Source: Excoecaria cochinchinensis (lineage: Eukaryota > Streptophyta > Magnoliopsida > Malpighiales > Euphorbiaceae). From it: a DNA stretch of 64,000 bases. The translations under genes were made by a program, and so were the position numbers. The stretch spans positions 868,001 to 932,000 of the forward strand of contig CANTUQ010000102.1 in NCBI GenBank assembly GCA_947683425.1, written 5' to 3'. Positions 57,386 to 64,000 of the stretch are shown piece after piece. The notes beneath the pieces were generated by a model. That model saw only the letters and a program-made list of their open reading frames with translations. It was not told where the DNA came from and did no database searches. Every line of letters begins with the position of its first letter. Position 1 is the stretch's first letter.

Positions 57386-58232
57386 TTGCCATTTTCTCTT
57401 TTCCTCTCCCTCTCGTTTTTCTGTCGTTTTTTGCACTCTTTTCTTTTCTTTCTTCATTTCTCTTGCATTTTTGGGGCCTTTTCGTTCGACTGGTCATCCA
57501 AGGAACTACTTTTCTTCATTTTCTACTATTTTCTGCAAATTACAGGTAAGTAACTAATCACTTCCTCTTTTAATTTTAATTTATTTCCTTTTCTTCTTCT
57601 TCTTTTTGCTTTTAGAATGAGTAGATTGCTTTAGTTTGCCTTAGAAATCAAGGGTAGATGCTGCTAGTTTTTTTTATATATAATTTTGGCATGCTAATTA
57701 GTCGAGCCTTTGCATGATTTGGCCCATAAAACATGTTCCCTTGGAAATAGGAATTCCTAATGCATGCTAGCAAATGTAAATAAGTATGGTATATATGTGC
57801 TGTTTGTTGGGGCCTGAGGCCTGTCCCTTTTGTGCAGGAAGTGGGGCACACCCTTACCGAGGTACTGCCCATTTTTTTATGAATGTATATATGTGCTGTT
57901 TTGTTGGGGCCTGAGGCCTGTCCCTTTTGTGCAGGAGGTGGGGTACACCCTTGCCGGGGTGCTGTCCAGTTTTTTAGTGAAGATATGCATGCGATTGTTT
58001 TGTTGGGGCCTGAGGCCCGTTTTGTTTTTTTTCCATACAAGAGGTTGGGCACATCCCTGCTAGGGTGCTACCCGATTATTTTTTCTTTCATTTTCAATTC
58101 TTTATCTTTCTCTCCTCATAACTGGGCCGCTATCGCCCGGATGAGGTCCAGTGTGCTTTTGTTTTGGAAATTGGGCCTATTAACGCCCGCTCCGTTAAAT
58201 TAATTTAATTTATATAATATTTTCTTTTGCAG
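57386..58232 (+). other. 5' leader exon and 687-bp intron of the sense extra ORF
   Basis: CT-rich leader 57386-57545 ends AATTACAG|GTAAGTAAC (donor at 57546). The intron ends TTTCTTTTGCAG at 58232, one base before the ATG at 58234. The intron contains the ~98-bp tandem repeat. The splice sites are strong by eye. Confidence 0.65.
57795..58085. repeat. ~98-bp tandem repeat, three copies, in the intron
   Basis: GTTGGGGCCTGAGGCC occurs at 57806, 57903 and 58002. Each unit continues CCCTTTTGTGCAGGA-GTGGGG (changed in copy 3), then a GG-GCTGTCC/GCTACCC word and a T-rich stretch. Confidence 0.9.
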
Positions 58233-58233
58233 G

Positions 58234-59699
58234 ATGCCTCCGAGATGATGAGTTCCCCAGGCCCGGCCCGAGGTAGAGGTCCCGGCCTGGATGGATGATG
58301 AGTCTGCCCAGAGATACAGGGCGCTGGCCCAGGTCGAGTTCTGGGCTAGCCGTTTTATATCTAGGCCGTTCCTAGAGGCCCTAGGGATGACCGCCTAGGT
58401 AGACGCGCTGATAGAGGGTGCTGCATGGATGGACTTTTTGACTCCAACATTTTAGACGTTCCCTGAGGCTACACGGCAGGTGTTAGCCACTTTACACTAT
58501 GGAGGGTATCAGAGATCGGACATTGAGCCGAGCGTAGTGCAGTTCTGGTTTGACGGCCAGCATTTTAGTATCATGAGGCGTCGGTTCGCGGAGGTGATGG
58601 GATTCCGGACGGGTGATGGGGTTATAGTCCCGCAGAGAGCGGTGAGGCGCGCCCATTGGGCGGCTATTGCTTTGCAAGGAGTGCTGTATGATCACGATAC
58701 AGCGAAGAGTACCGTACTGGTCTCTCAGGCACTTCGGTACCTGCGATTGAGATCTGGAGCCTCTGGGCTATGGTGGCAGGCCAGCGCCTCAATGTTAGCC
58801 ATGAGATCCTGGCTAACATGGTTAGGGTCAGCAGGGGGTCAGCCCCAGGGGTGATAGTTGGAGGGGTTGTCACCAGGTTGCTTTTGGGCTTAGGAGTCAC
58901 CTCAGATAGGCTCAGAGGGGATCTATGTTGATGCGACAGCTACTGTTCAGATGGGCATGATCTTGCCGCTGCCAGGGCAGCCTGAGGCCTTCAGACTGCT
59001 CACTATCCACGAGACTAGGCGGGCTTTTGCTCTTCCGCCTTTAGGACCAGAGCCAGAGCAGGAGCAGCAGTAGCCGCCACCTCAGCCTCCACAGTCCCCG
59101 CAGCACCAGGCACCACCTCAACCTTAGACCGCGCCACCGCCACCACAGCAGGAGCAGCCCAGGACTCCGTCAGATTTCGACATGGAGTTCACCATGGACG
59201 AGCTTTTCGGCTCCCCACTGGTGTCCAGGGCACAGACTCCTTTTCCCTCACCGAGCACCAGAGTACATCGGTCCACCCTTAGGCCCTCCGAGAGGTTTTA
59301 TCCCTACTTCGGGAGCGACCCGGGGGCATCCACTTCTGCAGCTCAGCCATTAGAGCCGACTCAGGAGCCACCGCAACTGCAGCTAGACATATCACAGCTC
59401 CTGACCTCCATGTTCACAGCGTTCGAGCGTCGATTAGAGGAGAGGGACAGGGCTACCTAGGAGAGACTAGACAGACAGCAGGCTGCTATCCAGGAGCAGT
59501 CCAGAGTCATTGAGCGCCTGACCCAGGACCAGGTCGAGCTCATTGACTATATGGTGCAGGAACAGGCCTGGCTTATGGAGAGCATCAGAGACGAGTAGGC
59601 TAGGCTTGTGGAGCAGGTTGTCCAGGGACAGAGAGAGCTCAGAGAGCAGTTTGGTCAGGATCTGAGGACATCCCAGGATCAGGCATCTCAGAGGATGGA
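58234..59699 (+). pseudogene. Sense extra ORF behind pol in element D (Athila-ORF1/plant-transposon-protein-like), interrupted by L
   Basis: ATG at 58234. Stops at 58246, 58396 and 58453 and a shifted segment (about 58770-58910) break the frame. Recognisable parts: AQVEFWASRFISRPFLEAL; QFWFDGQHFSIMRRRFAEVM (near 58540); AVRRAHWAAIALQGVLYD; a proline/glutamine-rich linker (59040-59170); and a long C-terminal coiled coil rich in E, Q and L (59390-59699). The pattern resembles gag-like ORF1 of Athila and related plant transposon proteins. Coding runs straight into the L insertion, so the end is outside this segment. Confidence 0.65.
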
Positions 59700-60121
59700 T
59701 GTCACACCCCAACCTATAATATGGATGCTTCTACTCGTAATTAGAGTGAGAAGGACCCAAGATAGATAGGAGTGTCACACCCCACTAGTACAAACATGCA
59801 AACATCACATACAGAATCACATATCCGGTAAAAATAAAAACTTTAATAGAAAGAAGAGGGATACAGGACAACATGGATACTTTTATTAATATACAAAATT
59901 GGGTCTTTACATCTTACATCAGATTATAAAAAGAAGAACGAATATACAAAAGCCCAAGATACATTGTTCCAAAGGGCTAACAAAATATTACATCCATTAC
60001 AAAAGAAAGGAAAGCCTATACTATAACACTTCCGATCTCTAGTTGCGTTGGCCTTCCCGATGCGACACGCCCAACCCATGGTAATCAAAACCTTCCACAC
60101 CTGCACGGATAAACACCCGTG

Positions 60122-60534
60122 CTAAGCGAAATCGCTTAGTGGGGAAACACACAATGCATGACCGCCACACACAGTGACGGTAACAGAAAACACATGATAA
60201 CAATACAATATAGACATATAACCATACATAGTTAATTCAAATATTTATATTATCATCTAATGTTCTTGTACAAAGTTACACTAACACCTGCTTAATCATA
60301 AAGAGTGGATAACGAGTACACATAGATACTTGAGAGTATCAATATCATATTATGAACACATAGATACCCGAAGGTATCAAATCATTCTTTTTATTTTGTT
60401 TCCAAATTATTTTCACATAGAATCTTAAGAAAGATTCAAACAGAGGGATCGCGAGGATCCAATCGGGGGACCTGATCAGGGTCCAAAGTTGTACACATAG
60501 CTGCAGCGGCACATAACTCTATTAGGCATGCCTA
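60122..60534 (-). promoter_or_regulatory. LTR hairpin series, chromovirus L
   Basis: CTAAGCGAAATCGCTTAG (60122-60139); CCGCCAC-ACACA-GTGACGG (60162-60180); GATACT-TGAG-AGTATC (60325-60340), a paired change from GATACC/GGTATC; GATACC-CGAA-GGTATC (60363-60378); GAATCTT-AAGA-AAGATTC (60420-60437); GGATC-GCGAG-GATCC (60446-60460); GGACC-TGATCA-GGGTCC (60469-60484); TAGGCATGCCTA (60523-60534). Confidence 0.75.
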
Positions 60535-60689
60535 ACTATCCACTTTCCGACATTAGCAGGTTATACGAAATCTTGTCAAATTAACATACATATTATTCAT
60601 TTAAATAGGTATTCAAGGTTTTAAATCAAAGAGTACATGCAAAAGAAATCAAGTCATTAAGCAAAAAGGAGAAGAAATCAAATTTGGAA

Positions 60690-61012
60690 GTCACGTCTGT
60701 CGCGCTCGCGACGACTGACGCGCTCGCGACAGAAGCCAAGCTACACCTCCCCACCTCGTCTCGCGATTGCAAGGGATCTCGTGCTTGCAAGAGGACGTAG
60801 GTGCTGCTCTTCTGTCGCGCTCGCGAGGATTGTCACGCTCGCGACAGAAGAGAGCCTTGCACAAGTTTGGAGCTCGAGCACTCTGTCCCGCTCGCGACAG
60901 AGAGCTCCATCGAGTTCCTTGGCGCGACATCTCTCGCGCCGACGCGAGGGTTGAAACCTCTGCACTCTGTCGCGCTCGCGACAGTGTCGCGATCGCGACA
61001 GACACGGGTTTT
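60690..61012 (-). repeat. Palindrome cluster in chromovirus L LTR
   Basis: At least six TGTCGCGCTCGCGACA-type dyads (about 60698, 60717, 60813, 60832, 60884, 60967) and one perfect 16-bp palindrome TGTCGCGATCGCGACA (60984-60999). Strongly CpG-rich in an AT-rich LTR. Confidence 0.88.
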
Positions 61013-62073
61013 TTAGCTCTTACGCCCAAAATCTGCAGAATTCACACAAAATTCACATCCAAACTTCCAAAATTGATTCCAAACCTCAAAATTCAGCAAT
61101 CCAAGCATCCACAACTCATAACATAAATAAAAACCCAGCTTTATCACCATTTATCTCAATTAAATCAAGTCAATTACATGTCCAATTCTAAGAATTTCCA
61201 AAACAGCAATTTTAACAACAATTACAATTATTCACATAATTTCCCATAAATCCTTCAACAATATTCATTCTCTAGTAATTTCATGACATGCTTAATGTAA
61301 TTTAAACTACAATAGCACAACTTATAACCCCAATCAAAACAAAAGCACATTTATTAAACTCAAATCACAAAGATGCACAAAAAGATGAACAATCCCAAAC
61401 CTCTTTCCTTCGCTCCTATTCGCGAGCTCCGCTCCCACTAGTGATTTCTTTCCCTTTCGCCGGTCTAGGAGCCTCCTCTGAACCACAAACCCACAATAAA
61501 CAGGATCAATACCACAATAACCCATATGTACACATATACAACTACCCAAAACCTAGAGAAGAGGAAGAAAAAAATCTAAGACATCCCTAACCCTTACTCA
61601 CCTTTGAGCTTCAAAAATCACAAGCTACTCAACTTAATTTACTCAAGGGAAAGGAGAGGGAGCAAGGTCGGGCAAAGAAAAAGGAAAGAACAAGAAGAAA
61701 GAAGAAGAAAAGAGGAAGATGGCGTGAAGAAGAGAGAGGGAGAACGGGAAAACAAAAGGAAAATGGTTGTATTCTCTCTCTCACTCACCAACCCATTAAA
61801 TGCCCACTTATCCCCTTTGCCACATGTCACTCTCTCCTTAAAACACATGTCCCCTAACACATCCTACTCCCATACATTATCATACACATTAAGCTATCCC
61901 TTATTACACTATATTCTCATACTGCCACTCATACCCTACACTAGTCTATTTCCTCTTCTCAACTAATAAACACATTTTAAATAAATAAATCAATTTAACA
62001 CACACATGCAACACATAAAAATACACACATACCGACACAAACAGGCTCAAACTACTGGGGTGGTTTTGGGGTG

Positions 62074-64000
62074 TTACAATACTCCCCCACTTAACAGAAT
62101 TTTGTCCTCGAAATTCTTACCTGTTCCGAATAACTGAGGGTATTGCAATCTCATAGCTTCTTCTGGTTCCCATGTAGCTTCTTCAATACCGTGATGCTGC
62201 CATAGAACTTTGACTAACGGTATCTGCTTATTCCGAAGCTGTCTGATTTCCCTATCCAAAATTCTTTTCGGATCTTCATCAAAAGAAAAGTTTGACTGAA
62301 TCCGAATATCTTGCACTGGTAACACATGCGAAGGATCTGACCGGTATCTCCGAAGCATAGACACATGGAAAACATCATGTAATCTAGCCAACTCCAAAGG
62401 CAATGCTAATTGATATGCTACTGGACCTACTTTCCTTAGAATCTCATATGGTCCAATAAAGCGTGGACTTAGTTTGCCTTTCTTTCCAAAACGGAGAACC
62501 TTACGCCACGGTGACACTTTCAAGAAAACTTTATCACCCACTTCATATTGAATATCTCTGCGCTTCAGATTAGCATAAGAACGCTGTCGGTCCTTAGCTG
62601 CCTTCAAGTTCTGTTGCACAACCCTCACTTTCTCTTCGGTATCCCGCACTATATCCGGACCTATCATAGCTTTTTCTGACAGTTCAGTCCAACATACTAG
62701 TGTTCTACATTTCCGTCCATACAGTGCTTCATAAGGAGCCATACCAATACTTACCTGATAACTGTTATTATACGCGAATTCCATCAAAGACACATACCGA
62801 TCCCAGCTTCCTGAGAACTCCAAAGCACAACCTCGGAGCATATCTTCTAAAACCTGAATAACCCTCTCTGACTGACCATCAGTCTGCGGATGGAAAGCAG
62901 TACTGAAATTTAACCGTGTTCCCAAGGCTACCTGAAGTTCTTTCCAAAACTTGGATGTAAAACCGGGATCTCAGTCTGATACAATGGATAATGGAATTCC
63001 ATGCAATCGGACTATCTCATCCACATAAAGTTCTGCCAACTTGTCCATCGAATAATCCACTCGCACTGGTAGAAAATGCGCAAACTTCGACAATCGATCC
63101 ACTATAACCCATACAGAATCATGCTTACGCTGAGTCATAGGAAGACTAGATACAAAATCCATCGTGATGTCATCCCACTTCCATTGAGGAATAGGTAAGG
63201 GATGAAGCAGTCCCGATGGCACATGATGCTCGGTTTTCACTTGCTGACAAGTAAGACACCTCGAAACAAATTCTGTTATATCTCTTTTCATTCCCGGCCA
63301 CCAATACAATTGCTTCAAATCTTGATACATCTTGTCTCCACCAGGATGCATAGTGAAGACTGATGAATGAGCTTCCTGCAACAGCTTCTTTCTTAACTCA
63401 CCCACATTAGGTACACATAACCGATTACCGTGCCTCAACACTCCTTCATTGTCTAATAAGTATTCAGTGCGCTTACCTTCTTTCACTGCTTGACAAACAC
63501 GCTGAAGCACATGATCATCTAACTGAGCTTTTGCAATTTCTGATCTCAAACTTGGTTTAACTTTAAGTTGAGCAATCAGAGCACCTTCAGAATCAAATTT
63601 CCATCTGCCTCGACTAGCCAGTAACGCAGACAAAGATTTCCTACTAAGAGCATCCGCCACCACGTTAGCTTTACCCGGATGATAGTCAATGATACAATCA
63701 TAATCCTTGAATAGCTCTAACCATCTCCGCTGTCTCAAATTTAACTCCTTCTGTGTTAACAAATACTTAAGACTCTTGTGATCGGTAAAAATTCTGCACG
63801 TCTCCCCATACAAGTAGTGTCGCCAAACCTTAAGCGCAAACACTACCGCTGCTAACTCCAAATCGTGAGTCGGGTAATTCCGCTCATGAGGCTTCAACTG
63901 TCTCGATGCATAAGCTACTACTTTATTCCCTTGCATCAGAACACAACCTAAGCCAATACCCGAAGCATCACTGTCCATAGTGTATTCTTTATCCGAAACT
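62074..64000 (-). pseudogene. Chromovirus L pol: RNase H, integrase and chromodomain (5' end outside window)
   Basis: RNase H: MDSDASGIGLGCVLMQ at 63978, TDHKSLKYLLTQKELNLRQR, DYHPGKANVVADALSRK. Integrase finger: HSSVFTMHPGG to CLTCQQVK; core WDDITMDFVSSLP and SIVSD (Asp residues); HPQTDGQSERVIQ (Glu). C-terminus: GPYEILRKVGPVAYQL, then the chromodomain VPLVKVLWQHHGIEEATWEPE type. A TGA at 62968-62970 right after SIVSD is the only break, so it is near-intact. The normal stop TAA (62074-62076) lies within the first LTR bases. Confidence 0.92.
62079..62092 (-). promoter_or_regulatory. Polypurine tract of chromovirus L
   Basis: Minus strand AAGTGGGGGAGTAT, directly before the LTR start TGTAACACC. 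Overlaps the end of pol. Confidence 0.8.

Larger units (their letters stand above)
46166..59699 (+). mobile_element. Tat-type Ty3/gypsy element D, 5' LTR to 3' extra ORFs
   Basis: 5' LTR 46166-48200, primer site, gag, protease, RT, RNase H, second (archaeal-type) RNase H, integrase, then an antisense ORF and a sense ORF. The dual RNase H and the extra ORFs are marks of the Tat lineage. It is inserted in LTR K and broken at 59700 by chromovirus L, so its 3' LTR is not seen. Whether 57386-59699 belongs to D rather than to a separate insertion is inferred, not proved. Confidence 0.85.
59700..62078 (-). repeat. Chromovirus L 3' LTR
   Basis: The plus strand starts TGTCACACCCCAACC and ends GGGGTGTTACA, 2,379 bp. 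A donor-like GTGAGT (61601) and acceptor-like TGCAG (60101) bracket the palindrome cluster and hairpins. A CT-rich leader (61640-61800) lies behind a TGTGGCAAAGGGG motif. No gene; frames in 60691-61126 arise from the palindromes. Confidence 0.92.
59700..64000 (-). mobile_element. Chromovirus L, 3' part (continues beyond the window)
   Basis: 3' LTR 59700-62078 and pol on the minus strand to the window end. Pol is open except for one TGA, the best-preserved coding region here. Pol protein motifs match B and E; the LTR matches solo LTR H. It is inserted in the coiled-coil end of the sense ORF of element D. The 5' LTR, gag and left flank of the insertion are not visible. Confidence 0.92.

Noticed and set aside
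60691..61126. Arg/Ser/Ala-rich reading frames on both strands
   Set aside because: By-products of the CpG palindrome cluster of LTR L; palindromes keep both strands open by chance.

Overview
The window is plant nuclear DNA, most likely from a dicot with a large repeat-rich genome. Four things show this: Ty3/gypsy retrotransposons of two plant lineages, long 2-3 kb LTRs, a CACTA DNA transposon carrying plant gene exons, and plant-type splice sites. I see no intact host gene, rRNA, tRNA or CRISPR array. Almost every base belongs to a nest of transposable elements.

Nesting, from flanks and target-site duplications. The outermost unit is the 3' end of a Tat-type element F (+ strand): a 127-bp tandem array in its 3' UTR (18204-18950), a polypurine tract, and its 3' LTR (19052-20823 and 35445-35559). 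A Tat element A (- strand) sits in the F array. Its 5' LTR (5705-7293 and 17151-18203) is split by chromovirus B (7294-16113) plus a truncated tandem partner C (to 17150). Its gag is split by a solo LTR M (829-3614). The F 3' LTR is split by chromovirus E (20824-35444). E pol is split by a 5.5-kb solo LTR G (27228-32751), which holds another solo LTR H (28158-30454). To the right, chromovirus I (LTR 35560-37876, gag to 39168) is broken by LTR J (39169), J by LTR K (39695), and K by both a 5.27-kb CACTA element (39907-45179) and a Tat element D (46166-59699). D is broken by chromovirus L (59700 to the window end). The series F-I-J-K-D-L is six levels deep.

Chromoviruses B, E, I and L encode gag, protease, reverse transcriptase, RNase H, integrase and a C-terminal chromodomain. 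They have initiator-Met-type primer sites where visible. Tat elements A and D have a TGGCGACTCC primer site. D has two RNase H domains, and behind pol an antisense spliced ORF and a sense spliced ORF that diverge from a shared promoter region. Most genes are pseudogenes; L pol is the best preserved, with one internal stop.

The most interesting signal is in the chromovirus LTRs. Downstream of the predicted transcription start, all eight LTR copies carry an ordered series of short hairpins whose stems change by paired substitutions. Just upstream of it lies a cluster of larger GC-rich palindromes that differ between families. The whole segment is bracketed by sites resembling a splice donor and acceptor. 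Other leads are the divergent promoter in D, which shares a CCGTCGGTC motif with the D LTR, and the CACTA element carrying apparent exons of TRS120 and of a CRT-like transporter.
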